From Bacteroidales bacterium (GTDB taxonomy: Bacteria; Bacteroidota; Bacteroidia; Bacteroidales; WCHB1-69): a DNA stretch of 43,141 nt. The stretch is taken from NCBI GenBank assembly GCA_016288655.1, contig JAEEKX010000008.1:1-43141 (forward strand), given 5' to 3'. The translations under genes and the position numbers were made by a program. Of the stretch, positions 31,884 through 40,050 are shown one piece after another (positions within the stretch are counted from its first letter, which is position 1; every line of letters begins with the position of its first letter). The notes under the pieces are model-generated. The model searched no databases. It had not been told where the DNA came from and was given only the letters and a program-made list of their open reading frames with translations.

Positions 31884-33530
31884 TTAGTCTTTCTTGATGA
31901 ATCTGACGTTTTCGACGGACTTTCCGTTGCTTAATTGGATGAAATAGACGCCGTTGGAGAGACCTGCGACGTTGATTTGGTTGGTGCCGTCGGAGAGCGT
32001 TCCGTTGTCCACGATCTGTCCCATCGCGTTCACCAATTTGTAGCGGTCGAAGCCGTCGGCCTGCACGTTGAGCAGGGTGGTGGCGGGATTGGGGAAGACG
32101 GTGACGGCAGAGGTTGTGGTCTGTTCCGCGATGCCGACGCCCGCCTCGACGGCGATGTCGTCAATGGCTAACCCGTAGGAGTCCTCGTTCGCTTGCGTGT
32201 TGGTGTTGTGGACGAAGGCGATGTAGATGTCGCGTCCGGCGTAGTCGGTGAGCGGGGCGTAGCGTTGTTGGAACGTCGATGTGGTGGTGGTTTCACTGTA
32301 GATGACGGTGAAATTGGCAGGGTCGAGCGACTCGGAGACCATCACGTCGTAACTGTTGGCGGGAAAGTCCTCGTCGTAGGCGGCAACCCACCAGTTGATG
32401 TGCGCCCCCTCGGTGGGAATGGAAATCTTCGGGGTGATGAGCCAATCGTTGGGCATCACGTCTTCCCAGCTCTCTTCGTTGTAAGAGAAGGAGAGGTAGT
32501 AGCCGTTGCTTTCGTGGCCGAAGCCGTCGTTGTACCAACCCCAGGTCATGCCGTCGTTGTCGCGGTCGAGGTTGCTCCAACAGGGGGAGATGTTGCTTTC
32601 AAAGTTTTCTGTAAAAGGAAGTTGCAGGATGTCGTCGCAGGAGATGGCCGCACCGGTCAGGGTGAGGGTGGTGGAGGTGTTGCCGCTGGTGAGCGTCAGG
32701 GTGCCGTCGTGTTGGCCGATGGCGGTGGGGGAGTAGCGCACCAGCAATGCCGTGTTCGTGTTGGCCGTCACAGTCTGGGTGGCGCCGAAGCTGTAGTTGT
32801 CGGTCGAAATCTCGAACGGTGCGTCGCAGGTGGCGGTGATGTTGCCGCCTAACATGGCCGAGGCAATGTTGATCTGGGTGACGGCGGAGGTGGTGCCGAC
32901 GGCGAGCGTGCCGAAGTCAACGGCTGTCGGGGTCGTGGCGATGGTGGCTTCCGAGAAGTAACAGACGGAGATGTCATCCAGTTTTATCATGAACTCATCG
33001 GTACAATTGGTATGAATGAATGCGATGTAAATAGTTGAGTAAGAAGAGTATGAGGAGAGGTCGATGGTGTGCATGGCCCAGGTGTCGCTGGTGAGTGTCT
33101 CGGCGAAAACGGGCGCGGAGGCGAAGTCGGCGGCGCTGTTGCCGGAGCTGGAGACGCGCACTTCGTAATAGTCTTCCGGATAGTCGGGGTCCTGCGCCGC
33201 CACCCACCAGGAGAGGGTGAGTCGGTTGTCGTTGTTCAGTCCGGCGGGAAGCGCCAGCGCGGGCGTCACCAGGTAGTTCGTGGGCGTCAACGCCTCTTCG
33301 CTGTCGTTGTCGAACGACACCGACGTGACGCAGCCGTTGCCGGTATGGGCGTCGATCATATTCTCGTCGTAGGTGAGCACCTCCCACGAAAAGCCGTCGC
33401 CGTCCTGGTCGATGTTGCCCCAGGCGGCGGGAAGTCCGTTCTCGAAACCCTCGTTCAAGAGGTAGGTCTGTGCGTTGCCCGACAGCATCAGGGCAGAGAT
33501 CAAAATGCAGAATGATAGAATCTTTTTCAT
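31884..33530 (-). CDS. Surface protein with two cleaved-adhesin (choice-of-anchor J) domains and T9SS type A sorting domain
   Basis: A 548-residue exported protein with signal peptide MKKILSFCILISALMLSGNAQ. Two cleaved-adhesin domains begin at LLNEGFENGLPAAWGNIDQD (about residue 24) and LPFTENFESNISPCWSNLDR (about residue 305); both have the W-x-N/D-x-D-x-D-G pattern, W-W-V-A-A strands and a closing LDDI/IDDIAV. Between them lies a ~100-residue beta domain (TAVDFGTLAVGTTSAV) of the kind that follows FxxxxxG repeats in surface proteins. The tail VTVFPNPATTLLNV ... GLSNGVYFIQLSNGKS ... VRFIKKD is a type A sorting signal. Adhesin domains of this type occur in Porphyromonas gingipains and haemagglutinins; a binding role is inferred. 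Confidence 0.88.
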   Translation of the reverse strand: MKKILSFCILISALMLSGNAQTYLLNEGFENGLPAAWGNIDQDGDGFSWEVLTYDENMIDAHTGNGCVTSVSFDNDSEEALTPTNYLVTPALALPAGLNNDNRLTLSWWVAAQDPDYPEDYYEVRVSSSGNSAADFASAPVFAETLTSDTWAMHTIDLSSYSSYSTIYIAFIHTNCTDEFMIKLDDISVCYFSEATIATTPTAVDFGTLAVGTTSAVTQINIASAMLGGNITATCDAPFEISTDNYSFGATQTVTANTNTALLVRYSPTAIGQHDGTLTLTSGNTSTTLTLTGAAISCDDILQLPFTENFESNISPCWSNLDRDNDGMTWGWYNDGFGHESNGYYLSFSYNEESWEDVMPNDWLITPKISIPTEGAHINWWVAAYDEDFPANSYDVMVSESLDPANFTVIYSETTTTSTFQQRYAPLTDYAGRDIYIAFVHNTNTQANEDSYGLAIDDIAVEAGVGIAEQTTTSAVTVFPNPATTLLNVQADGFDRYKLVNAMGQIVDNGTLSDGTNQINVAGLSNGVYFIQLSNGKSVENVRFIKKD

Positions 33531-33556
33531 CGTTTTGTCCTTTTTATTTCATCTTG

Positions 33557-33564
33557 CAAAATTA
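33557..33564 (-). promoter_or_regulatory. -7 promoter element TAATTTTG (minus strand)
   Basis: TAnnTTTG on the minus strand, 26 bp before the ATG of the surface-protein gene. It is divergent from the promoter at 33601. Confidence 0.6.
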
Positions 33565-33600
33565 CAAATAATAGTGTTAGAAAAAAATCATAAAAAAATG

Positions 33601-33608
33601 TAATTTTG
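33601..33608 (+). promoter_or_regulatory. -7 promoter element TAATTTTG
   Basis: TAnnTTTG 27 bp before the ATG at 33636. It overlaps a TTG at 33606, which excludes that TTG as the start. Confidence 0.6.
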
Positions 33609-33635
33609 TCAAATCTTTTTGAAAAACATCTTCTT

Positions 33636-35051
33636 ATGTATCCATCTGATAATCAAATTAATGAAGATCAAAATAATGACGGTTTCACGCAAAAGAAGGG
33701 AAAGTTCGTCAGTTTTTTGAGGAAACAGTGGGAAGGGATCAAGTCGTTGGGGCACATCCACGAATCCACCGATGTGGAAGCCACCACCCTCTCGATACAG
33801 AAGTCGGTCAACTTCCGAGGGGTGAACCTCTGGCTGTTGGGATTCGCCATCATCATCGCTTCCGTGGGACTGAATGTCAACTCCACGGCAGTCATCATCG
33901 GCGCCATGTTGATCTCCCCGTTGATGGGGCCCATCATGGGTGTCGGCTTGGCCGTGGGCACCTACGATTGGGATCTGTTGAAACGTTCCTTCCGCAACCT
34001 GCTGTTGATGGTGGGTATCAGTCTGTTGGCTTCGACGCTCTACTTCCTGCTCTCTCCGCTGGGCGATGCGCGGTCGGAGTTGCTGGCCCGTACCCGCCCC
34101 ACCATCTACGATGTGCTGATTGCGACTTTCGGCGGATTGGCGGGCATCGTTGCTGCGTCGCGCAAGGAGTCGCAGTTGACGGTCGTGTCGGGCGTGGCCA
34201 TCGCCACCGCCTTGATGCCGCCGCTCTGCACCGCCGGCTACGGTCTCGCCACCTGGCAACTCAAATACGCTACCGGCGCCTTCTACCTTTTTTTCATCAA
34301 CTCCTTCTTTATCGCCCTCGCCACTTTCATCATGGTCCGTTACCTGCGTTTTCCCATACACAAGTTTTTGGATAAAAAACGGGAGAAAAACGTCAAGCGC
34401 ATCATCATTGCCCTGGTCGTCGTCGTCACCGTCCCCAGTGTCATCACGGCCATCAGTGTCGTGCGTGAAAGCGTGTTCGACTCGCAGGTCGCCAAATTCG
34501 TCGCTGAACTGCGCGACGGCGGCGGACTCAAATCCACGCAGCAGATTGTGGATGTGGAGAAGGAGTACAACCGCAAGACGCCCGTGCTTACCCTCTCCAT
34601 CGTCGGCGATGAAGTTTCTCCGGTCAAGATTGACTCGCTGCGTACCCTCATGCGTGAGGAGTTCGGACTGAATACCACGGATTTGCGCATCCGACAGTCG
34701 AATCACGGCTTCAACGCCGAATTGCAGGCCAGTCAGTTGGGACGCATGGTTTCGGAACGCGATCAAGTCATCAAGGAGAAGGAGCAGGAGATTGCCACCC
34801 TCTCCGTGGGGACGGAACAGAATCGCAAGGCCGCCCAGCAGGTCGGCGACAAATACGCCTCCAGCATCGCCAACATCGCCGTCAGCAGCATGCCCTACTA
34901 TCAGACGTCCGGTAAGAATACGGCTAGTCAGACCACCGTCATCGTCACCTGGAGGGAGGGTGCCGACCGCGAGGCCGTCAGCGCCGAACTGAAGGAGTTC
35001 ATGCCGCTCATCTTGCAGGTGGACAAGGTCAAAATCGTCTCCGCCAACTGA
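33636..35051 (+). CDS. DUF389 family integral membrane protein
   Basis: A 471-residue inner-membrane protein. After ~65 cytoplasmic residues come several membrane helices: VNLWLLGFAIIIASVGLNV, AVIIGAMLISPLMGPIMGVG, LLLMVGISLLASTLYFLLSP, VLIATFGGLAGIVAA, VSGVAIATALMPPLCTAGYG, GAFYLFFINSFFIALATFIM and IIIALVVVVTVPSVITAISV. The MLISPLMGPI and ATALMPPL motifs are typical of DUF389. The C-terminal ~180 residues form a soluble domain with a coiled-coil-like part (SERDQVIKEKEQEIATLSVG). Function unknown; transport is a guess often made for this family. xseA begins 8 bp downstream and is likely co-transcribed. Confidence 0.85.
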   Translation: MYPSDNQINEDQNNDGFTQKKGKFVSFLRKQWEGIKSLGHIHESTDVEATTLSIQKSVNFRGVNLWLLGFAIIIASVGLNVNSTAVIIGAMLISPLMGPIMGVGLAVGTYDWDLLKRSFRNLLLMVGISLLASTLYFLLSPLGDARSELLARTRPTIYDVLIATFGGLAGIVAASRKESQLTVVSGVAIATALMPPLCTAGYGLATWQLKYATGAFYLFFINSFFIALATFIMVRYLRFPIHKFLDKKREKNVKRIIIALVVVVTVPSVITAISVVRESVFDSQVAKFVAELRDGGGLKSTQQIVDVEKEYNRKTPVLTLSIVGDEVSPVKIDSLRTLMREEFGLNTTDLRIRQSNHGFNAELQASQLGRMVSERDQVIKEKEQEIATLSVGTEQNRKAAQQVGDKYASSIANIAVSSMPYYQTSGKNTASQTTVIVTWREGADREAVSAELKEFMPLILQVDKVKIVSAN

Positions 35052-35059
35052 TTCCCGCC

Positions 35060-36436
35060 ATGGCCACCTTCAACGACAAGCCGGTCTATACCCTCACGCA
35101 GGTCGCCCAAAGCGTCCAGTCGATGATCGAACGGACGTACAAGCATCCGTATTACATTCAGGCCGAGATGATCAAGTTGAACATGTACCCGCGTTCCGGC
35201 CACTGCTTTCCGGAGTTGGTGGAGAAGGAAAACGGTCGGGTGAAGACGCAGATGCGGGCCATTATATGGCATGCTGATTATGAACGCATCAATGCCAACT
35301 TCCAGAAAATCACCGGCGAATCGCTCAAGGACGGCATCACGGTGCTCTGCCTCGCCACGATTGAGTTCTCCCCGAAATATGGATTGGCGCTCTATATCCA
35401 AAACATCGAGCCCACCTTCACGTTGGGAGAGATGGCGCGGGAAAAGCAGCAGACGGTGGCGCGGCTCAAGGCGGAGGGGATCTTCGATGCCAACAAGCGC
35501 CTTTTGATGCCGTTGCTGCCACAGCGTATCGCCGTCATCTCCATCGAAACCAGCAAGGGCTATAGCGACTTCATGGTGACGCTACGGGACGCAAAACAGC
35601 GGTATCGCTTTGATACGGAATTGTTTCCGTCGTTGCTGCAAGGGGAGAAGGCCGTGGCGACCATCACCGGTCAACTCGACCGCATTCAGGCGCGCGCCCA
35701 CGAGTTCGACTGCGTTGCCATCATCCGCGGCGGTGGAGGCGACGTGGGGCTCAACTGTTACGACCAGTATGAACTCGCCAGCCGTGTGGCCACCTTCCCG
35801 CTTCCCGTCCTCACGGGCATCGGGCACTCCACCAACGCTACCGTGACGGAGAGCGTCGCCTTCGACAACAAGATCACCCCGACCGAGGTCGCCTATTTCC
35901 TCATCGGCAGATTCTCCGATTTCGAGAAAACGCTGGGCGAACTTCAATCCGCCGTCACCAAATCGGCGCGGTTGGTGATGGAGAAGGCCCGCACCGACCT
36001 GCTGCGTGCCGAGGCCGATGTCAAACTCTCGGCACAGCGACTGCTTTCCCGCGAAAGCCAGCGCCTGCTGATGCAGCAAACCGCCATGCAGCATTCTTGT
36101 AAACAACTGATAGAGAATCAGAAACAATCAATTTCAACGATTTATGCGCAGTTGAAACCGTTAGTGAGTGCGCGTCTCGCCGCCGAAAAAGGCGCCATGG
36201 AGGGCTTTGAGTCATCCATATACATATATGGTAGAAAGAAACTGGAGTCCGCCAAGGTCGATATCGCCCATGTCGAGGAGAAGATCCGGCTGTTGGATCC
36301 CGCGAACGTCCTGCGCCGCGGCTACAGCATCACCTACCATCTCGGACGGGCGGTCACCGACGCCGCCGCGCTGAAGACGGGCGACGAACTGGAGACGCTC
36401 TTCAGCAAAGGCCGCCGCAAGTCGCGGGTGGAGTAA
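35060..36436 (+). CDS. xseA: Exodeoxyribonuclease VII large subunit
   Basis: A 458-residue subunit of the cytoplasmic nuclease that degrades single-stranded DNA. Residues 1 to about 110 are the OB-fold (YTLTQVAQSVQSMIERTY ... PRSGHCFPELVEKE). The catalytic region follows, with IAVISIETSKGYSDFM, AIIRGGGGDVGLNCYD, GIGHSTNATVTESVA and the DNA-contacting TPTEVAYFLI. A long helical segment then ends in LRRGYSITY, the usual closing motif. The small subunit gene xseB, often directly downstream, is not here: a terminator follows within 66 bp. It starts 8 bp after the DUF389 gene. Confidence 0.93.
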   Translation: MATFNDKPVYTLTQVAQSVQSMIERTYKHPYYIQAEMIKLNMYPRSGHCFPELVEKENGRVKTQMRAIIWHADYERINANFQKITGESLKDGITVLCLATIEFSPKYGLALYIQNIEPTFTLGEMAREKQQTVARLKAEGIFDANKRLLMPLLPQRIAVISIETSKGYSDFMVTLRDAKQRYRFDTELFPSLLQGEKAVATITGQLDRIQARAHEFDCVAIIRGGGGDVGLNCYDQYELASRVATFPLPVLTGIGHSTNATVTESVAFDNKITPTEVAYFLIGRFSDFEKTLGELQSAVTKSARLVMEKARTDLLRAEADVKLSAQRLLSRESQRLLMQQTAMQHSCKQLIENQKQSISTIYAQLKPLVSARLAAEKGAMEGFESSIYIYGRKKLESAKVDIAHVEEKIRLLDPANVLRRGYSITYHLGRAVTDAAALKTGDELETLFSKGRRKSRVE

Positions 36437-36501
36437 TCCGGCCGCCATCACTTACAATTCGCTGGGTATCCATAGGTTGAAAATCAAGTACTGTCCTATA
36501 A

Positions 36502-36539
36502 AAAAAGAGGATGACTAGAAGTAGTCATCCTCTTTTTTA
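36502..36539. terminator. Bidirectional Rho-independent terminator
   Basis: A long perfect stem (GAGGATGACTA at 36508-36518 with TAGTCATCCTC at 36523-36533) is flanked by A-run on the left and T-run on the right. It can end both xseA (plus) and the convergent surface-protein gene (minus). Confidence 0.92.
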
Positions 36540-36557
36540 TGTAGGGAAGTGTGGTGA

Positions 36558-37922
36558 TTATCTCACAACGCTCACCTTGCAGGTAGCGACCTCGTTGCCG
36601 TTGGCGACGCGCACCACATACAGGCCTTCGCTCAGACCGCTGACGTTGAGGGTCTGGTTGGCTTGGGTGGCGGTGAGGTTCATGACCTCCTGGCCGGTGA
36701 TGTTATAGACGGTGATGTCGGCACCGGCGGCGTTCTCCAAGGTGATGAAGTTGTTGGCCGGGTTCGGGAAGACAACCAGGGTGTTGGTGTTCTCGTCAAT
36801 GCCGATGAAGTCCTCTTCACGACCTACTTGGATGCAACGGAGGTTGTTGTCCATGTTGGGATCGCTGAAGCCGCTGCCTTCGGGGAAGTTCGGGTGAACG
36901 TTGACACACATTTCGAAGGGCAGGGACATGTTTTCAAACTCCTCTGCGCTCATCAGGGCGATGGGGCCGTTCGCGGTGATCTTCCATCCGTAGTTGATCT
37001 CAAGGGTGTCGATGTCGTACTGACCCCAGGGTTCGTCTTGATAGAAGTAAACGGTGCCGAGGTTAGCGTCGTTGACGTAAATGTCAACGGTGACGTTGCT
37101 GATGGAAGAGTCAGGACCGCCGTTGTAGAAACCGCCGTAGAACCAGAGACTGTCGGTGTAGTTGTCCACGATGAGGTGATCGATCTCCTCGTCGGTGGTC
37201 ATGTTTTCAGGATTCCAGATGTAGGAATGCCAGTCGCAGATGTGTTCGACCGGACCGCCGTCGTTGTAGAAGAAGGAGAGGTTCCACGGGTCGTGCTCTC
37301 TGACGGTGGCGCCTTCGTATGCCCATGCAGGGTTGCCGGCAGTCCAGTAGTAGTGGTGATAGCCCTCGCCGTAGTCCGGCCAGTATGCGAAGTTGATGCT
37401 GGCGCAACTGGGATCGTCATCCACCAAGCCCATGGAGCTCAGTTCCTCGCAGTAGATGCCGACGGCTACGGAATGGCCGGCAGTGACGTGGTAAGGAGTG
37501 GTGAGATCGACCAACTGCACACCAGCTTCGGCCTCGGAGGCGTCGTAGGTCTGCGTGGCAACGGGCGTGCCCAGAGTGATCTCATGGCCGTTGACGGTCG
37601 GATCGAGATAGATTCTGATCTGGAAGGTCTCCAACGTGAACGGGTCGCCGGTGTAGTTGTTGATGTTCTCGCTCGGGATGGAGTAGAAACGCACCTTCGT
37701 GATGTCGAAGTCAGTGGTGATGGTGTTGGCGGGCATGTACAGCACATACTCGCTCTCGGCGGGCTGGGTGTGTACGTAGCCGCTCTGGGTGTAGTAGCCG
37801 TACCAGGTGGAACGCTCATCCTGCGGGCCTTCGGGCACGCCGGTTACCGCGTACTTGCCAGTCTGTGCGAAACTCATGCTGACAAAAAGAATTGCTGTTA
37901 AAAGAGTAAACAGTTTTTTCAT
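36558..37922 (-). CDS. Exported protein with T9SS type A sorting domain
   Basis: A 454-residue protein with signal peptide MKKLFTLLTAILFVSMSFAQ. Residues 20 to about 350 are beta-rich, aromatic and acidic (for example ESEYVLYMPANTITTDFDIT, YHHYYWTAGNPAWAYEGAT, DSLWFYGGFYNGGPDSSIS) and I do not recognise a named domain. The C-terminus, TLVVFPNPANNFITLENA ... ITVYNITGQEVMNL ... GLSEGLYVVRVANG ... CKVSVVR, is a clear type A sorting domain. It should be exported through the outer membrane and held at the surface or released. The promoter at 38021-38028 implies a leader of about 90 nt containing a GTCCG/CGGAC hairpin. Confidence 0.85.
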   Translation of the reverse strand: MKKLFTLLTAILFVSMSFAQTGKYAVTGVPEGPQDERSTWYGYYTQSGYVHTQPAESEYVLYMPANTITTDFDITKVRFYSIPSENINNYTGDPFTLETFQIRIYLDPTVNGHEITLGTPVATQTYDASEAEAGVQLVDLTTPYHVTAGHSVAVGIYCEELSSMGLVDDDPSCASINFAYWPDYGEGYHHYYWTAGNPAWAYEGATVREHDPWNLSFFYNDGGPVEHICDWHSYIWNPENMTTDEEIDHLIVDNYTDSLWFYGGFYNGGPDSSISNVTVDIYVNDANLGTVYFYQDEPWGQYDIDTLEINYGWKITANGPIALMSAEEFENMSLPFEMCVNVHPNFPEGSGFSDPNMDNNLRCIQVGREEDFIGIDENTNTLVVFPNPANNFITLENAAGADITVYNITGQEVMNLTATQANQTLNVSGLSEGLYVVRVANGNEVATCKVSVVR

Positions 37923-38263
37923 AGTGTGTTTTGATTAAGGGACTTCTATGGGTTAACATTCACACCGGCAACCGCCTGACAGTGCGAAGTCCGTTGAACA
38001 CGGACAGACAATTGCACGTGCAAAAATACTAATTTTTTTCATCCTTACCGCCTTTTTTTTGATTTTTATGATTTTTTTGCACTTTATTTTTCCTGTCAGA
38101 AATAAAAATACGGCCGCTTTCTTATATAAATCATTACAAATCAGTAAAATAATAAATAGATGCCCTCTATTTGGAGGAATCCGGCTGCTACATTCCAGAA
38201 TTATCCAAATCGTATCGTCCCAGGACGAGTGACAGTGTGGACAGGACGGTTTCGACGAGAAAC
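37923..38263. other. Leader of the surface-protein gene and AT-rich spacer
   Basis: No gene seen. The right part is very AT-rich. The left part is the leader of the minus-strand gene, with GTCCG (37989-37993) and CGGAC (38001-38005) as an inverted repeat and the palindrome GCACGTGC at about 38014-38021. Confidence 0.55.
38021..38028 (-). promoter_or_regulatory. -7 promoter element TATTTTTG (minus strand)
   Basis: TAnnTTTG on the minus strand, 98 bp before the ATG at 37922. It is the nearest match upstream of that gene. Confidence 0.55.
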
Positions 38264-38476
38264 GGTCCCTTATATACGGTGCGGCGCGACCTTGCAGTGC
38301 CGGCGTTCCTTGTCGTCCAACCGTTCGATGGCATAGCGGAGGGCGGTGCGGGGCATCTCGGGAGTGTGGAGGCCAAGGCGAAGTCCTCCCTCATCGGCTA
38401 TGCCCAACTCGACCTCGGCATCGCCAAATACCACTTCGAGATGGGCGCGGGGAGAGAGAACTTCGAGTGGGCGTAA
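38264..38476 (+). pseudogene. C-terminal remnant, possibly of a nitroreductase
   Basis: The frame ending at the TAA at 38474-38476 reads GPLYTVRRDLAVPAFLVV and then IGYAQLDLGIAKYHFEMGAG-RENFEWA. The second part resembles the conserved helix (D-x-GIA-x-x-HFEL-x-A) of nitroreductases of the TM1586 type as I remember them. The upstream part of such a gene is missing, the codon use is GC-rich like local core genes, and AT-rich spacer DNA lies on both sides, so it looks like the 3' end of a deleted gene. The open frame extends upstream to 38171 but that part does not look coding. The family call is tentative. Confidence 0.35.
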
Positions 38477-38480
38477 GATT

Positions 38481-38533
38481 TTTATGCAATAAATATTCTG
38501 TACTGCATAAAAAAGTGTATATTTTATGCAATA
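38481..38533. promoter_or_regulatory. Operator-like TTTATGCA repeat cluster
   Basis: TTTATGCAATA at 38481-38491, TGCATAAA (inverted) at 38504-38511 and TTTATGCAATA again at 38523-38533. Three half-sites in 53 bp, about two helical turns apart, look like a regulator-binding site rather than chance. Confidence 0.4.
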
Positions 38534-38749
38534 CAAGATAATAATTGAATAAAATCAACTAATAGAACCATAAAAAAAGGCGACTATACGGTGGAGGTTG
38601 TCTCCATATCTAAGTTTTAGTTATTCAAAAGAGAGATACCCGGAAATATCCATTCGCGACTCGGAAATTGCCTTGGAAAATCCTTTGCACGTAACTCCAA
38701 ACCATATAAAAATAAATTCGCATTTTTTTGCGAACTTTGAAAAAGTTGT

Positions 38750-38757
38750 ATCTTTGC
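38750..38757 (+). promoter_or_regulatory. Promoter TTTG / TATCTTTG
   Basis: -7 element TATCTTTG with a -33 TTTG at 38728-38731, 18 bp apart. The transcript would start near 38764, about 190 bp before the next good start codon. Confidence 0.5.
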
Positions 38758-38924
38758 TGCCGTGCTATAAAAAAACTGTAAACCATACATTGTTTCAAAT
38801 GCGCTGAAAGATGGGGCACAACAGAAAAGAGGGCAAGCCGGTGTGGCCGGAGAGTGCTGTGAAACAGGAAGAAGTGTGATCACAACATTTTTTTGAAAAG
38901 TGCTGCATTTGCGCAACAATTTCT

Positions 38925-38932
38925 TACTTTTG
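38925..38932 (+). promoter_or_regulatory. -7 promoter element TACTTTTG
   Basis: TAnnTTTG 20 bp before the ATG at 38953. Confidence 0.5.
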
Positions 38933-38952
38933 CAATCCCAATAAAAGGAATT

Positions 38953-39420
38953 ATGCTGACTGTCCGCCATATCCGCCACTGGTACGAGCCGAAACTGCCG
39001 CACGCGGTCTTCATCAACGGCTATTTCGCCGGGATGATGAGAGACCACGACCTGCGCATTGAAGCGCCGCCTGGAACATACAGCATCCGAGTACAGTTCG
39101 GCGGTCCGTTGCGTTTGGGCAAAAGCGGCAAGAGCATCGACCTGTCGCTGTCGTCCACCACTGAGGTGGAGATTCCGCAAAACGGAGAGGTCCTCTGCAC
39201 GTTCCACGACCGCGAACGGCTCTGGAACATCCTGTTTGACATTGACCTCGTCCTTTGGATCGTCTCCTGGTTCGTCACGATGCCCCCGCTCTACAAGATC
39301 CTTTCCAACGTCTTCTTCGCGATTTGGCTGGTGCGGCTGGTGGTGATAAGAAAGCGGTATTATAAAATCGATTGTACAAATCCCAGTTTTAGCTATGCAA
39401 AAGAGAAACATATTCAATAA
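38953..39420 (+). CDS. Hypothetical membrane protein
   Basis: A 155-residue protein I do not recognise. Residues 1 to about 90 are a soluble beta-rich part; AVFINGYFAGMMRDHDLRIE followed by APPGTYSIRVQFGG resembles the strand-turn pattern of PEGA-like domains. Two hydrophobic stretches follow (LFDIDLVLWIVSWFVTM and ILSNVFFAIWLVRLVVI), probably a membrane hairpin, then a short basic tail. The ATG at 38953 follows the -7 box at 38925; the frame is open further upstream but crosses that promoter. The 3' end overlaps the next gene by 26 bp in another frame. Confidence 0.6.
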   Translation: MLTVRHIRHWYEPKLPHAVFINGYFAGMMRDHDLRIEAPPGTYSIRVQFGGPLRLGKSGKSIDLSLSSTTEVEIPQNGEVLCTFHDRERLWNILFDIDLVLWIVSWFVTMPPLYKILSNVFFAIWLVRLVVIRKRYYKIDCTNPSFSYAKEKHIQ

Positions 39421-39829
39421 TTTGATTCCCGTCATGCTGCTGGCAGTATTCTGCACCAGTTGCGGACTGGGCGATTGTGGCGAGAACATACACTTTCGTA
39501 CTGATTCTATTTCAAACAACATTTATCAAGAAGAGTATCGTTGTTTCTGTGGCGGGGCGACAACCACGGATGTCATCTATGTATATGTCACAGATTCAGT
39601 CTCTTTCAGAAAATATATCGGCAAATTCGATGATCAAGACTATATTTTTGTAAAATGCAGAAATGATTCGATAGTGGATGTATATCAGAAAAAAGACGTG
39701 GGTGTGATGGAGCACAAATACAAGACCAAACTGATAAGTAGCTACAACCTCAATGATTTGAGGCGAAAAAAGAAGTTTGATTCACCTTGTGCTCCTCGTG
39801 CATGGCTATTTCGCCGCCAAGGAAGGTAG
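39395..39829 (+). CDS. Putative lipoprotein of unknown function
   Basis: A 144-residue protein with an N-terminal lipoprotein-like signal (IPVMLLAVFCTSC, Cys at about residue 23). The mature part is rich in Ser, Asp and Tyr (TDSISNNIYQEEYRCFCGGA, SYNLNDLRRKKKFDSPCAP) and has no recognisable domain. The last ~15 residues (PRAWLFRRQGR) look unlike the rest, and the next DNA is an AlkD-like fragment on the other strand, so the gene's natural 3' end may have been replaced by a recombination junction. It overlaps the preceding gene by 26 bp and is presumably co-expressed with it. Confidence 0.55.
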   Translation: MQKRNIFNNLIPVMLLAVFCTSCGLGDCGENIHFRTDSISNNIYQEEYRCFCGGATTTDVIYVYVTDSVSFRKYIGKFDDQDYIFVKCRNDSIVDVYQKKDVGVMEHKYKTKLISSYNLNDLRRKKKFDSPCAPRAWLFRRQGR

Positions 39830-39857
39830 GAAGCAACAGAGTTGCCCGGAATCTTAT

Positions 39858-39996
39858 GGCGGACAAATCCACCAGATCCCAGTTGTCGGCCTGCTCGGCA
39901 TATTGCAGGTAAAGGGTGAGAATCTCATCCCGTTGGCGGGAGGGCTCAGCGTTGTTCGCCAGTCGTTCGTCGCTGTTGGCGAGGAGGAGGATGCTG
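39858..39996 (-). pseudogene. Fragment of an AlkD-like DNA alkylation repair gene
   Basis: On the minus strand one frame reads LANNAEPSRQRDEILTLY and then LQYAEQADNWDLVDLSA. The string NNWDLVDLSA-like after a helix is the signature of DNA alkylation repair glycosylases of the AlkD/HEAT-repeat type. Both ends are missing: upstream is a duplicated piece of the acetyltransferase gene and a stop, and the sequence past DLSA no longer matches. It is a relic, not a working gene. Confidence 0.55.
39958..39996. repeat. 39-bp imperfect direct repeat, left copy
   Basis: Matches 40072-40110 with 3 mismatches in 39. It encodes LLANSDERLA on the minus strand, in the same frame as LLANGDERLA of the acetyltransferase. 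Confidence 0.8.
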
Positions 39997-40000
39997 TTTT

Positions 40001-40050
40001 ACTCGTTTCGCTCGTGCTCGCTCCTATCCCTGCCGCGAGTGCTAAGTTAC
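40001..40050. repeat. REP-like extragenic element
   Basis: A GC-skewed stretch between the two 39-bp repeats, ending in ACTCG (40001-40005) and CGAGT (40036-40040). The minus-strand phrase GGGATAGGAGCGAGC has the look of intergenic repeats scattered in Bacteroidota genomes; this is judged from pattern only. Confidence 0.35.

Larger units (their letters stand above)
38477..38952. other. AT-rich intergenic region with operator-like repeats and two promoters
   Basis: No established gene. It holds a cluster of TTTATGCA repeats (38481-38533), a promoter at 38750 with no clear gene behind it, a 22-codon mini-frame (MGHNRKEGKPVW... at about 38811-38879) and the promoter at 38925 ahead of the 38953 gene. 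Confidence 0.5.

Noticed and set aside
33606-33635. TTG start at 33606 for the DUF389 protein
   Set aside because: The codon overlaps the -7 element TAATTTTG; ATG 33636 is downstream and plausible.
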